Below, in pieces: positions 1 to 7,739 of a stretch of 64,000 nt of DNA (position 1 is its first letter; every line of letters starts with the position of its first letter). The stretch is from CAMEON01 sp045531965 (GTDB lineage: Bacteria > Bacillota > Clostridia > Oscillospirales > CAG-272). The position numbers and the translations under genes are program-made. The stretch spans positions 1-64,000 of the forward strand of contig JAZSFA010000084.1 in NCBI GenBank assembly GCA_045531965.1, read 5' to 3'. The notes under the pieces are model-generated. The model searched no databases. It was not told the origin of the DNA and worked only from the letters and a program-made list of their open reading frames with translations.

Positions 1-56
1 AGAAGCGGGCACCCGCGACGGGGGCCCGCGCCGCCCCCCCCCAATTAAACAACAAT
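1..56. other. GC-rich non-coding edge
   Basis: Positions 1-43 are almost pure G and C and end in an uninterrupted run of Cs, followed by an A/T-rich junction that leads into the stop codon of the dehydrogenase gene. A short inverted repeat (GCGGG/CCCGC) is present but no T-tract follows it on the minus strand, so it does not look like a normal terminator. The composition is unlike the rest of the window. It may be a low-complexity assembly edge rather than native sequence. Confidence 0.4.
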
Positions 57-1010
57 TTATATGACCAAATCAACTCTATTTCTCATCTCGCCATTTTGGA
101 ATGCCTCGATATTCTTCACTACTTCGTCGAGGCATCTTGCCCTTGCTTCGTAGGCGCCCCAGGACATATGGGGGGTCAAGAGGACGGCAGGATGATTTCT
201 GATGCTAAAAAAGGGATGATCCTCAGGAAAAGGTTCCGTGCTGAACACGTCAGCGCCCAAACCACCGATATGACCGCTAATCACAGCCTCTGCAAGGGCG
301 GTCTCGTCGGTCACAGCTCCCCTCGCCATGTTGACCACGATCACCCCCCGCTTAGTCTTGTCGATCTCAGCCTTTCCTATGAGCCCACGAGTTTCGGAAG
401 TCAGAGGGGTGTGGATAGAAATGATGTCCGATTCACAAAGCAGGGTATCAAGCGCCACGCTCTCACCGTCAGGATGACGACGACAGGTCAACACACGACA
501 ACCCAACGCCCGCGCCACATCAGCCACACGGGAGCCAATCTTTCCTGCCCCCACGATCCCCCAGGTCATCCCCGAGATCTCGTGATAGGTGGGGGTCAAT
601 CGGTTGGCACAGCCTCCGCGGGTGTAACTACCGTCAGCGGTGGCGGCGGTATAGTCAGGCAGATGGGTAATCAGAGACAGCACCAGCCCTACCGTGACTT
701 GAGTCACGCTTTCGCTGGAATAGCCCACCACATTTGCCACGGCAATGCCACGTTCTCGGCACACAGTAAGGTCGATGTTATCATACCCCGTGGCACAGAT
801 GCAGACAAGGGACGGCGCATCCTTCCCTTCGGGCAGAGTGTGAGCATTCAATTTTACTTTGTTGATGATGACCACGTCATATCCTACAATCCGCTCTCTG
901 ATAAGTTCGGGCGGTGTTTGGTCATATATCGTTACTTCGCCGACACCTGACAAGGGAGAAAGCGTAAGATCTTCGCCTAAGGTAGCTGCGTCAAGTACAC
1001 AAATTTTCAT
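57..1010 (-). CDS. D-isomer-specific 2-hydroxyacid dehydrogenase
   Basis: This is a 317-residue NAD-dependent oxidoreductase of the D-2-hydroxyacid dehydrogenase family, which interconverts 2-oxoacids and D-2-hydroxyacids in the cytoplasm. The Rossmann glycine motif GIVGAGKIG lies at residues 151-159. The three family active-site residues are present: Arg230 in NMARG, Glu259 in FSTEP and His281 in TPHMSWG. Length is typical of the family. The ATG at 1010 has an AAGGAAGG ribosome binding site about nine bases upstream. A terminator at 1034-1065 separates it from the upstream gene, so it may be transcribed separately. Substrate cannot be told from sequence; lactate, hydroxypyruvate/glycerate and phosphoglycerate relatives share these motifs. 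Confidence 0.9.
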   Translation of the reverse strand: MKICVLDAATLGEDLTLSPLSGVGEVTIYDQTPPELIRERIVGYDVVIINKVKLNAHTLPEGKDAPSLVCICATGYDNIDLTVCRERGIAVANVVGYSSESVTQVTVGLVLSLITHLPDYTAATADGSYTRGGCANRLTPTYHEISGMTWGIVGAGKIGSRVADVARALGCRVLTCRRHPDGESVALDTLLCESDIISIHTPLTSETRGLIGKAEIDKTKRGVIVVNMARGAVTDETALAEAVISGHIGGLGADVFSTEPFPEDHPFFSIRNHPAVLLTPHMSWGAYEARARCLDEVVKNIEAFQNGEMRNRVDLVI

Positions 1011-1033
1011 AGGATTTTCCCTTCCTTTTTCTC

Positions 1034-1065
1034 ATAAAAAAGGCCGCGCTTGATGCAACGGCCTT
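1034..1065 (-). terminator. Rho-independent terminator
   Basis: Read on the minus strand, AAGGCCG (1065-1059) pairs with CGGCCTT (1046-1040) around a 12-base loop, followed by a T-rich run to about 1034. It lies just after the stop of the repeat-rich membrane protein gene and should end transcription of the minus-strand run coming from about 4630. Confidence 0.8.
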
Positions 1066-1081
1066 ATCGGTACATGAAAAA

Positions 1082-1486
1082 TTATGCCTCGGGCGCGATC
1101 TCGGGCAGTTCTTCGGTTTCTTCGGCGACAACCTCTTCGGGAGCATTCTCTTCGCAAGAGCACTCGCAAACAGTCTCTTCGCAAGAGATCTCTTCGCAGG
1201 TAGCTTCCACAGGGGTCTTCTTGATCTTAGAAATCACCTTGCCGGAAACTTCCTTAGTGGTATCAACAACCTTGTTAACAACTTTACCGGAAACTTCCTT
1301 GGTCTTGTCAATCACTTTACCGGAGACTTCTTTGGTCTTGGCAACAGCCTTACCGGAAACTTCCTTTACCTTATCGGTAGCCATTTCGGCAGCATTTCTG
1401 CCAACCTTGGTGCTCAGTGCAACGGTAGCAGCAAGAGCAATGCCGCTGACAACGCCCAGAGCGATGATCAAACCTGTATTCTTCAT
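1082..1486 (-). CDS. Small membrane-anchored protein with VSGK repeats and acidic Cys-containing tail
   Basis: The product is 134 residues with three zones. An N-terminal hydrophobic segment (about residues 5-25) should anchor it in the membrane. The middle (about 38-90) is built of roughly 11-residue amphipathic units around the core KTKEVSGKV, seen four to five times with variation. The C-terminal third is very acidic and contains cysteines (ATCEEISCEE, CECSCEE). The layout resembles YtxH/LEA-like helical repeat proteins, but I do not recognise a specific family. AAGGAG sits about eight bases before the ATG at 1486. It is the last gene before the terminator at 1034-1065 and follows the cyclophilin gene by 33 bases. 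Function is unknown. Confidence 0.75.
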   Translation of the reverse strand: MKNTGLIIALGVVSGIALAATVALSTKVGRNAAEMATDKVKEVSGKAVAKTKEVSGKVIDKTKEVSGKVVNKVVDTTKEVSGKVISKIKKTPVEATCEEISCEETVCECSCEENAPEEVVAEETEELPEIAPEA

Positions 1487-1519
1487 ATGTTTTCTCCTTA
1501 GTTTAATTATTTTCTCTTA

Positions 1520-2056
1520 TCAGACATCCTCAAGGACACAAGCCTCGCTGATGCAAATACATTCGCGGGGAACGTCGGTATAATACTGATAACGACCTGT
1601 CTTGACACAAGCGATTTTATCTACCACGCTCATACCATCTACCACCGCACCAAATCCTGCATATTGGGCATCCAGATGGGGAGCATCCTCATGCATAATA
1701 AAGAACTGAGAGGACGCGGAGTCGGGATCAGAGGTACGTGCCATGGACAGGACACCTCTCTTGTGCTTCAGGTCGTTCGCCATATATCCATTGGCAATAA
1801 ACTCGCCGTGGATCGCCTTAGCAGGCTTTTGAACAAAGCGGGGATCAAAGCCACCGCCCTGAATCATAAAACCCTTAATGACGCGGTGAAAAATCAGTCC
1901 ATTATAGAAGCCGCTCTTAACAAGGGACAGGAAATTTTCCACAGTCGCGGGGGCTTTTTCGGGGTAAAGCTCAACAATGATATCCCCCAAAACCACAGGG
2001 GTATCCGTGCTGTTTTCGGTAATGGTCAATTTGACCCGAGGATGATTAGCCATCAT
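1520..2056 (-). CDS. Cyclophilin-type peptidyl-prolyl cis-trans isomerase
   Basis: A 178-residue cyclophilin that catalyses cis-trans isomerisation of proline peptide bonds. The classic motifs are present: YNGLIFHRVIKGFMIQGG with the catalytic Arg, then SMARTSDPDSASSQFFI, and a closing GFGAVVDGMSVVDKI. No signal peptide is visible, so a cytoplasmic location is likely. The reading frame is open further upstream, to 2119, but I place the start at 2056 because AGAAGGA lies seven bases before that ATG. The longer version would also begin inside the mini-RNase III gene, whose stop codon is at 2079. The C-terminal residues GRYQYYTDVP and the following CICISEA extend slightly past the usual bacterial core. 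General folding role; no specific client can be inferred. Confidence 0.92.
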   Translation of the reverse strand: MMANHPRVKLTITENSTDTPVVLGDIIVELYPEKAPATVENFLSLVKSGFYNGLIFHRVIKGFMIQGGGFDPRFVQKPAKAIHGEFIANGYMANDLKHKRGVLSMARTSDPDSASSQFFIMHEDAPHLDAQYAGFGAVVDGMSVVDKIACVKTGRYQYYTDVPRECICISEACVLEDV

Positions 2057-2078
2057 GATTGATTCCTTCTTACACATA

Positions 2079-2483
2079 TCATTTTTTCGAGGCATCGGAT
2101 TGTTCTTGATCCAAGGCATAACCCAATCGGAACAGCTGATCGATTCGATCCTTCCGTTCTAACAAAAACAAATAGCCAAATAACACCTCCATGCCGGTGG
2201 CACGTCTATATTCCATCACGGAAGCTCTTTTGGGGACATTACTGTGTCCGATATTGCGTCCGCGTTTGAAAACAGACAGTTCTTCTTCGGTGAGCTGAGG
2301 TTCTATGGCATCCATCGCCTTGGCCTGCGCAGGTGCACAGACATATCTCAATGCTTCTCGATTCAAATGTGCCGAGGAGGACAGTCCCCGCTCGGACACA
2401 AGATACGTACGCACGCATACCTCAAGGATACTGTCCCCGAGGTATGCCAGCGCAGGTGTTGTTATTTCGGAGAGCGCTTTCAT
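2079..2483 (-). CDS. mrnC: Mini-ribonuclease III
   Basis: A 134-residue RNase III-type endonuclease domain without the double-stranded RNA-binding domain, matching Mini-III, which in Bacillus subtilis matures 23S rRNA. The signature ALAYLGDSILEV (residues 12-23) carries the catalytic Asp, and ATGMEVLFGYLFLL near residues 95-108 supplies the second acidic residue. The intervening RGRNIGHSNVPKRA is also typical. The start at 2483 is followed almost at once by the domain, so a later start is unlikely. The spacer to the upstream gene is nine bases, and an imperfect GAGGA...TCCTC hairpin overlaps the ribosome-binding region. In many Clostridia this gene sits by cysS; here it lies in a run with ACT/UPF0210 genes. 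Confidence 0.92.
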   Translation of the reverse strand: MKALSEITTPALAYLGDSILEVCVRTYLVSERGLSSSAHLNREALRYVCAPAQAKAMDAIEPQLTEEELSVFKRGRNIGHSNVPKRASVMEYRRATGMEVLFGYLFLLERKDRIDQLFRLGYALDQEQSDASKK

Positions 2484-2492
2484 AAAAGAGGA

Positions 2493-2870
2493 TCAGTCCT
2501 CAGCTTCTACAAGTTCGCACTCAACGACCTCGTCGTCCTCAGCGCCTTCGATATCGAAAGACTCGGAGCCGCCCTCGGGCAAATCGTACTCGTCGCTCTT
2601 GCGGTAAATGCGGAGCAGGAGGGTACGGATTTCAAAGTCACCGTTCTTCTCTACGACCAGCTTGTAAGGGAACAGCAGCACAGCAACGACACCACCGACA
2701 ATGCCCAAAGTAATGGCGATGATACGGTTACGTCTCTTTCTCTTTGCCTCAAGCTCGGCATACTCTTTGCGATGGATGACGTGATCGGCGAAGTCCATGA
2801 CTTTGGCCCCAAAGCCAACAACGGCAGTACCTGCGGAGGCAACGGTCTTAATGATCTTTGCGATTTTCAT
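2493..2870 (-). CDS. Hypothetical small membrane protein
   Basis: A 125-residue protein I do not recognise. A basic cluster (KRKRRN, residues 43-48) precedes one clear membrane-spanning segment (about 49-67, rich in Ile/Val/Gly). The C-terminal half ends in an acidic stretch (SESFDIEGAEDDEVVE). The N-terminal 35 residues are Ala/Gly/Val rich and may be a second amphipathic or membrane-associated helix. AAAGGA precedes the ATG at 2870 by nine bases. It lies 29 bases after the UPF0210 gene and nine before mrnC, so it is co-transcribed with both. The basic flank on the N-side suggests an outward acidic tail, but topology is inferred only from charge. Confidence 0.7.
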   Translation of the reverse strand: MKIAKIIKTVASAGTAVVGFGAKVMDFADHVIHRKEYAELEAKRKRRNRIIAITLGIVGGVVAVLLFPYKLVVEKNGDFEIRTLLLRIYRKSDEYDLPEGGSESFDIEGAEDDEVVECELVEAED

Positions 2871-2899
2871 AATTTTGTTTCCTTTCTATCTTGAGATTT

Positions 2900-4258
2900 T
2901 TAGTTTTTCAAACTGTGGATAGGGGCGGGGATGCGTCCGCCGCGGTGGATAAATTTGGCGGGCGAGGAAGTCTTGAGTGCTATAACAGGTGCATGACCCA
3001 AAAGTCCACCAAAATCAAGTTCTTCACCGATCTCCTTGCCAATAGCAGGGATAACACGGACAGCGGTTGTTTTTGTATTTGCGACGCCGATGGAAATTTC
3101 ATCCGCGATGATACCGCAGATGACCTCCTCGGTGGTGTCACCGGGAATGACGATCATGTCCAAGCCCACGGAGCAAACGGCGGTCATCGCCTCCAGTTTT
3201 TCCATGGTGAGAACGCCCTTTTCAACGGCGGCGATCATTCCTGCATCCTCAGACACGGGGATGAAAGCGCCCGACAAGCCTCCGACATGAGAAGATGCCA
3301 TGACACCGCCCTTCTTGACGGCATCGTTGAGCATGGCAAGGCAGGCAGTGGTACCGTGAGCGCCGCAGCACTCAAGTCCCATCTCCTCCAGAATATGCGC
3401 CACCGAGTCTCCGATAGCAGGGGTAGGGGCGAGGGAAAGGTCAATGATACCAAAAGGAACTCCCAAACGCTCGGCAGCTTCTGAAGCCACCAGTTGACCC
3501 ACGCGGGTGATTTTGAAAGCGGTCTTTTTGATGATATCCGCCAGCTCGGACAGGTCACAATCCCCTGCTCTCTTGATAGCGGAGCTGACCACACCGGGAC
3601 CGCTGACACCCACGTTGATGACGGTATCGGGTTCGCCAACGCCGTGGAAGGCACCTGCCATGAAGGGATTGTCCTCGGGGACGTTGGCAAAGACCACAAG
3701 TTTGGCGCAACCGATGGAATTACGATCGGCAGTCAGTTCGGCGGCACGGCGAATGGTAGAGCCCATAAGACGTATGGCATCCATATTGATGCCCGCCTTG
3801 GTGGTGGCGACGTTCACCGAGGAACAGACCAAATCTGTTTCGGCCAAGGCCTCGGAAATGACGGAAATGAGGTTGCGATCTCCCACGGTCATGCCCTTGT
3901 GAACAAGAGCGGAATAGCCGCCGATAAAGTTGACCCCCGTAGTGTCCGCCGCTCGTTGCAGCGTGTGTGCCACCTTCAAAAATCCGTCGGGGGACAGGTT
4001 ACCACCCACTAAGGAAATGGGGGTTACGGAAATGCGCTTGTTGACGATGGGAATGCCATATTTCTTTTCAATATCACAGCCGGTGTCCACCAGATGCTCG
4101 GCGGTCTTGGTAATTTTATCGTAAATATTGTCACACAATCGATTGGCGTCTTCACTGACACAATCAAACAACGAGATGCCCATGGTGATGGTGCGGATGT
4201 CCAGATTTTCCTGACGGATCATCTGTATGGTTTCGAGAATATCTCTTGTATCAAGCAT
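2900..4258 (-). CDS. UPF0210/DUF711 family protein
   Basis: A 452-residue protein of the UPF0210 (DUF711, PFL-fold) family, conserved and full length. The N-terminus MLDTRDILETIQMI and the segments NIRTITMGISL-like (DIRTITMGIS, about 20-29) and GGYSALVHKGM are typical. Near the C-terminus VIPGDTTEEVI and AIGKEIGEELDFGGLLG match family blocks. The biochemical role of UPF0210 is not established; it is almost always encoded next to a small ACT-domain (UPF0237) protein, as here, 12 bases downstream of it, which suggests an amino-acid-responsive complex. GAGAGG precedes the ATG at 4258. Assignment to the family is firm; function is not known. Confidence 0.9.
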   Translation of the reverse strand: MLDTRDILETIQMIRQENLDIRTITMGISLFDCVSEDANRLCDNIYDKITKTAEHLVDTGCDIEKKYGIPIVNKRISVTPISLVGGNLSPDGFLKVAHTLQRAADTTGVNFIGGYSALVHKGMTVGDRNLISVISEALAETDLVCSSVNVATTKAGINMDAIRLMGSTIRRAAELTADRNSIGCAKLVVFANVPEDNPFMAGAFHGVGEPDTVINVGVSGPGVVSSAIKRAGDCDLSELADIIKKTAFKITRVGQLVASEAAERLGVPFGIIDLSLAPTPAIGDSVAHILEEMGLECCGAHGTTACLAMLNDAVKKGGVMASSHVGGLSGAFIPVSEDAGMIAAVEKGVLTMEKLEAMTAVCSVGLDMIVIPGDTTEEVICGIIADEISIGVANTKTTAVRVIPAIGKEIGEELDFGGLLGHAPVIALKTSSPAKFIHRGGRIPAPIHSLKN

Positions 4259-4270
4259 ATATGGGACCTC

Positions 4271-4540
4271 TCAGATGTGATGCATGGTGTTGAAGATATC
4301 CTCATGCATGGTATGGATCTCCAAACCGTGAGCCTTGCCGAGCTCAGCAAGCTTGTCCACAAAAAGTGAGAAGTCAATGCTCAGCTTGTCGATATCAGCC
4401 AACATGATCATAGCAAAATAGTCCTGAAGCACGCTTTGAGAAATATCCACGATGTTGGCATCGTATTCGGCGCAGGCCGTCGCCACCTTGGCGATGATGC
4501 CCACGCTGTCCTTACCCGTGACGGTGATGACTGCTTTCAT
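4271..4540 (-). CDS. ACT domain protein (UPF0237)
   Basis: An 89-residue single ACT domain. KAVITVTGKDSVGIIAKVA opens the first strand and helix and contains the glycine-rich ligand loop; NIVDISQSVLQDYFAMIML forms the next strand. ACT domains usually bind amino acids and regulate partner enzymes. I start at 4540 rather than 4552 because GGAG lies six bases before the second ATG and is itself inside the first, longer version. It heads the minus-strand run and is paired with UPF0210, the usual arrangement. A 5' leader with a hairpin (4558-4597) and a promoter (4635-4663) lie upstream. Confidence 0.9.
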   Translation of the reverse strand: MKAVITVTGKDSVGIIAKVATACAEYDANIVDISQSVLQDYFAMIMLADIDKLSIDFSLFVDKLAELGKAHGLEIHTMHEDIFNTMHHI

Positions 4541-4557
4541 AATAGTCTCCATTCTGC

Positions 4558-4597
4558 GTGAAACAAGATATCAAGCTACGGGTATCTTTACTTTCAC
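4558..4597 (-). other. Leader hairpin upstream of ACT/UPF0210 operon
   Basis: On the minus strand GTGAAA (4597-4592) pairs with TTTCAC (4563-4558), and inside it AAGATA pairs with TATCTT across a short asymmetric bulge, leaving a 12-base loop. There is no T-run directly after it, so it is not an obvious terminator. It lies between the promoter and the ribosome binding site and could affect translation or RNA stability. I do not recognise a riboswitch class. Confidence 0.4.
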
Positions 4598-4634
4598 GCT
4601 ACCTCCTTACGAGGGGAATATATTGATTCATTAT

Positions 4635-4663
4635 ATTATACTACATTTTTTCTCGAGAATCAA
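4635..4663 (-). promoter_or_regulatory. Promoter for the ACT/UPF0210 operon
   Basis: TTGATT (4663-4658) and TATAAT (4640-4635) are separated by 17 bases on the minus strand. A second overlapping TATAAT-like hexamer lies five bases further on. It is the only good sigma-A-type site upstream of the minus-strand run. Confidence 0.65.
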
Positions 4664-4711
4664 GAGTAAGACAAAGATTTTGTGAAAATTTACAATTTAC
4701 ATATTTTTTGG

Positions 4712-4740
4712 TTGCTTTTTCCTTAGAAGTATGTTATAAT
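4712..4740 (+). promoter_or_regulatory. Promoter for the 4788 gene
   Basis: TTGCTT (4712-4717) and TATAAT (4735-4740) have 17-base spacing, with TGT directly before the -10 hexamer (extended -10). It is divergent from the ACT operon promoter. Confidence 0.8.
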
Positions 4741-4787
4741 GTACACATTGATTAAAAACAAAGAATTGATTGAAAGAGGTAGATATC

Positions 4788-5318
4788 ATGCATGAGTCCA
4801 GCACCTATGAATACGTCGTCAATGAAAAGCCACAAGGGATCAGAAAACTAAAAAAGATTCTTTGCCGCATCGGTGTGCTTAGTGTGCCGATTGGCTTTGC
4901 TATTTTCTGCCTTTCCGTTCAGCTCTATCCCGTCGCTATTCTTCCCCTGTCGCTCATTGGTGTCGTGCTATACTTTTGGAAGCTCTTCAACGTGGAGCTT
5001 GAATACTCTCTAACTTCGGGCACCATGACTTTTTCACGCATTTACGGTGGCATGCGCCGTAAGAAAGTGATGGATCTTCATGTCAAAGAAATGCACGAGA
5101 TCGCCCCATACACTGATGAAGCCAAAGTACATCTTGAGACCCTGCCCTTGGTAAAAAACCACTTGTTTGTTTCAAGCATGGACGCCAATGATATCTATTA
5201 TGCGGTCTTCGAACAGGACGGAGATCTGCAGGTCGTTTATTTTGAGGCAACCGAAAAAGCATTGCATATTCTTCACTACTACAATGGCATCACCAAGATG
5301 TCCAAGGTGTCCAGGTAA
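4788..5318 (+). CDS. Two-helix membrane protein, DUF6106-like
   Basis: A 176-residue protein with an N-terminal cytoplasmic segment, two closely spaced membrane helices (about residues 28-45 and 50-67, in CRIGVLSVPIGFAIF and VAILPLSLIGVVLYFW), and a C-terminal soluble domain. The soluble part (LEYSLTSGTMTFSRIYGG, then a run ending YFEATEKALHILHYY) recalls Clostridial DUF6106 proteins and PH-like membrane proteins; this recognition is from memory and uncertain. I start at ATG 4788 with GAGG eight bases upstream, not at the in-frame TTG at 4770, which would lie inside the ribosome-binding region. A G+C-rich hairpin at 5347-5371 follows. Function unknown. Confidence 0.8.
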   Translation: MHESSTYEYVVNEKPQGIRKLKKILCRIGVLSVPIGFAIFCLSVQLYPVAILPLSLIGVVLYFWKLFNVELEYSLTSGTMTFSRIYGGMRRKKVMDLHVKEMHEIAPYTDEAKVHLETLPLVKNHLFVSSMDANDIYYAVFEQDGDLQVVYFEATEKALHILHYYNGITKMSKVSR

Positions 5319-5346
5319 TTGAATAGGCACAAATACCGAACCTGTA

Positions 5347-5378
5347 GGGGCGGCCCTGCGTGGGCTGCCCCTTATTTT
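5347..5378 (+). terminator. G+C-rich hairpin with weak T-tract
   Basis: GGGGCGGCCC (5347-5356) pairs with GGGCTGCCCC (5362-5371) with one G-T pair and a five-base loop, followed by TTATTTT. It can act as an intrinsic terminator or attenuator after the 4788 gene. No separate promoter is visible for the genes from 5397, so partial read-through is likely. Hairpins of this composition are common dispersed elements in gut Clostridia (recollection, not tested here). Confidence 0.5.
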
Positions 5379-5396
5379 AACCCAAAGGAGATCAAA

Positions 5397-5618
5397 ATGA
5401 AACAAAATTACACCGTCACCGTCCGTCTCTCCGAAGATCTGCTCCGCAAGCTACTCTACGTCAGCGCCGCCGAGGGACGCACTCCCAACAATCAGTTCAC
5501 TTTCATGCTTCGCAACAACATCCAGTATTTCGAGCGTGCCAAGTCCAAGATCCCCGCCTCCGAGCTGGCTAAGATCGACGTGACCCCCTATCTGGAGGTT
5601 GAAAAGGAGGGCGAGTGA
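5397..5618 (+). CDS. Ribbon-helix-helix (Arc-type) protein
   Basis: A 73-residue protein. The N-terminus NYTVTVRLSEDLLRKLLYVS has the alternating pattern of a ribbon-helix-helix beta strand followed by helix A, and AEGRTPNNQFTFMLRNNIQYF gives the turn and helix B. Such proteins dimerise and bind DNA through the paired strands. An AAAGGAG site six bases upstream fixes the start at 5397. Its stop is one base before the ATG of the phosphoesterase gene, so the two are translationally coupled. It may be a small local regulator; as an antitoxin it would lack a recognisable toxin beside it. DNA target is unknown. Confidence 0.75.
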   Translation: MKQNYTVTVRLSEDLLRKLLYVSAAEGRTPNNQFTFMLRNNIQYFERAKSKIPASELAKIDVTPYLEVEKEGE

Positions 5619-5619
5619 T

Positions 5620-6780
5620 ATGAGCACCACACCTGCCCCCATCAATGCTGTTGAAACCGCCTCCCTTGTCTGCCACCCCGGGGTATTCCTCATAGAGAAG
5701 GACTACGAGATCATCCTCCTCTGTGACAAGCCCGCCATGGCCTCAGTGATCGTGGACGGCAGAACCTTCACCGACAGTGTAAACGGCGTCATGCGCTCAG
5801 ATACCGACGTCCATAAGATCAAGGTTCCCACAGCTCTCTTGAACAAAGCCCGCGCCTACCGCGTCCATATCACCCCACTGGCGGACCACTGCAACTACTA
5901 TCCCAAGCCCGACCCCACCGAGGCCTATGAGTACGGCTTTACCCCCATCCCCGAGGCGGGGGAGATCAAGGCCTATGTCCTGGCCGATACCCACGGGCAG
6001 GTGGCAGTCCCCGCCGAGACCGCCCTGGCTCACGGTAAGTTTGATTTCCTCATCCTCCTCGGTGACATCGGTGATTCCGCCGCCACCAAGGATCAAGTCA
6101 CCACACTCCACCGCCTCACCGCCGCCATTACGGAGGGGCGCTTCCCCACCGTCTATATCCGCGGCAACCACGATACCCGCGGCTACATGGCCGAACATCT
6201 CCACAAGTACATCCCTACCCGTGACAGCAAGACCTATTACACCTTCCGAGCGGGTCCCGTTTGGGGCGTGGTGTTGGACTGCGGCGAGGATAAGCCCGAC
6301 ACAAACATTGAGTACGGTCTCCCCGAAACAGGCGGCGTGGCAAATTTCCTTCCCTTCCGCGAGGCTCAGACAGACTATCTTCGCGACCTCATCGCAAACG
6401 CCCACACCACCTACAATGCCGAAGGCGTTACCCATCGAATCGCCCTCTGTCACATCAATTTCACCTACACCGACCGTCCCTTCAACGACCGCAACCCCGC
6501 CCTCTACGAAAAGTGGATCGGGTGCCTCAACGAGATGGGCATTGATATGCTCGTCTGCGGCCACGAGCATCGGGTAGGGCTTCAGCCCGAATCCTACTTC
6601 CACGGCGACCCCGCCCCCGCCTTCGGCACCCTTCTGACCTCTACCCATCGGGACAATCCCGAGCCCCTGCGCGGCGGGCATAAGCCGGGCGAATTTACGG
6701 GAACCGCCCTGACCTTCGGCGAGGGCGGCTTGACTTACGTGTTTACCAACCATAAAGGTGAAGAACTGGATTTCAAATAA
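5620..6780 (+). CDS. Calcineurin-like metallophosphoesterase
   Basis: A 386-residue metal-dependent phosphoesterase. Residues 1-110 form a beta-rich N-terminal domain like the fibronectin-type domain of purple acid phosphatase relatives. The catalytic domain shows the five family blocks in order: LADTHG (Asp123, His125), LGDIGDS (148-154), RGNHDTRG (181-188), CHINF and CGHEHRVG. No signal peptide is visible. The start has AAGGAGG nine bases upstream and follows the ribbon-helix-helix gene. It is the first enzyme of a plus-strand carbohydrate run with a sugar isomerase and a glycoside hydrolase, so a sugar phosphate or phosphodiester substrate is plausible but inferred. The opposite strand is open for a long way here; I regard that as a shadow of the G+C-biased codons. 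Confidence 0.9.
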   Translation: MSTTPAPINAVETASLVCHPGVFLIEKDYEIILLCDKPAMASVIVDGRTFTDSVNGVMRSDTDVHKIKVPTALLNKARAYRVHITPLADHCNYYPKPDPTEAYEYGFTPIPEAGEIKAYVLADTHGQVAVPAETALAHGKFDFLILLGDIGDSAATKDQVTTLHRLTAAITEGRFPTVYIRGNHDTRGYMAEHLHKYIPTRDSKTYYTFRAGPVWGVVLDCGEDKPDTNIEYGLPETGGVANFLPFREAQTDYLRDLIANAHTTYNAEGVTHRIALCHINFTYTDRPFNDRNPALYEKWIGCLNEMGIDMLVCGHEHRVGLQPESYFHGDPAPAFGTLLTSTHRDNPEPLRGGHKPGEFTGTALTFGEGGLTYVFTNHKGEELDFK

Positions 6781-6807
6781 GTCCCCATACGAAAGGAAAC
6801 CCTTGTC

Positions 6808-7668
6808 ATGATGAAAACCTGCACCGAATTCAGTCCCTTCCTCAGCGCATACGGCTTTGAGGAGGCCGTCAAACGCATCAAAGCTCTGGGCTACGACGCC
6901 ATCGACTACGGCGAGTTCTGCCATACGGAAAACAAGATCTTCCACGTTTCCGAGTCCGAGTTCGCGGCTACCCTCAAGGGGGAGCGTGAGATCATCGAGG
7001 CAAACGGTCTGTTCGTCAACCAGACCCACGGCGCGTGGCGATGGCCTGCCATGGACTTTTCCGAATATGACCGCGCCGAGCGGTACGCCGCCATGGAGAC
7101 GGGCATCCGAGGCACGGCTCTTTTGGGCGCGCCCTATTTCGTCATTCATTGCATCATGCCCTTTGGGGAGAACAACCCCGAACACAAGGAGGCGCTTTGG
7201 CAGATGAACGTAGATCACTTCTCCCGCCTTTGTAAGGTGGCGGAGGAGGTGGGGGTCACCATCTGCTTTGAAAATCTCCCCTTCACGTCCCTTCCCCTGT
7301 CCCGCTGGGGCGAGACCCTTGAATTTGTCAAGCTCATGAACACCCCCACCATGAAGATGTGTCTGGACACGGGACACGCCGCCGTCTACGGTGATTCCCC
7401 CGCCGACGCCGTCCGCGCCATCGGCAAGGATCTGTTAGCCACCCTCCACGTCCACGACAACGACGGCCTCGGAGACCGCCATTGGCTCCCGGGCGAGGGT
7501 GTCATCGACTGGGCAGACTTCACGAAAGCCCTCCATGAGATCGGCTTTGAGGGCTGTGTGTCTCTGGAAACCTCCGTCAGGCACGAGGGTGATCCCGCGC
7601 TGTGGGACACCAAAGAAAAAGAACTGTTCGCCAAGGTGAGAGCCATGGCGGACGGAACGTATCGGTAA
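6808..7668 (+). CDS. Sugar phosphate isomerase/epimerase (xylose isomerase-like TIM barrel)
   Basis: A 286-residue TIM-barrel protein of the AP endonuclease 2/xylose isomerase-like superfamily. Metal-binding positions are visible as CFENLP (Glu), CLDTGHAAVYG (Asp, His), LHVHDND (His, Asp) and SLETSV (Glu). Family members isomerise or epimerise sugars or inositols. AAAGGA lies about ten bases before the first of two adjacent ATG codons. It stands 28 bases after the phosphoesterase and is followed directly by a 44-base palindromic repeat (7669-7712), then by a glycosidase. Substrate cannot be read from the sequence; the neighbours suggest catabolism of sugars released by the glycosidase. Confidence 0.9.
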   Translation: MMKTCTEFSPFLSAYGFEEAVKRIKALGYDAIDYGEFCHTENKIFHVSESEFAATLKGEREIIEANGLFVNQTHGAWRWPAMDFSEYDRAERYAAMETGIRGTALLGAPYFVIHCIMPFGENNPEHKEALWQMNVDHFSRLCKVAEEVGVTICFENLPFTSLPLSRWGETLEFVKLMNTPTMKMCLDTGHAAVYGDSPADAVRAIGKDLLATLHVHDNDGLGDRHWLPGEGVIDWADFTKALHEIGFEGCVSLETSVRHEGDPALWDTKEKELFAKVRAMADGTYR

Positions 7669-7712
7669 GATACAAAGATACACGCCGAGCAAGCTCGGCA
7701 GATATGAGATAC
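7669..7712. repeat. 44-bp dispersed palindromic repeat, copy 1
   Basis: This segment starts two bases after the isomerase stop codon and recurs in inverted orientation at 26697-26740 with a single base difference (T at 7705 against C). Its core GCCGAGC-AA-GCTCGGC (7684-7699) is a near-perfect palindrome, flanked by GATAC-type arms. It encodes nothing. Both copies lie directly upstream of carbohydrate-related genes and downstream of an unrelated gene. Confidence 0.85.
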
Positions 7713-7739
7713 CCTGATCCCAACCGAAAGGAGTTCCCC

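Noticed and set aside
5797..7377. Long minus-strand frame across the phosphoesterase and isomerase genes
   Set aside because: It spans two good plus-strand genes and has no start signal or recognisable domains.
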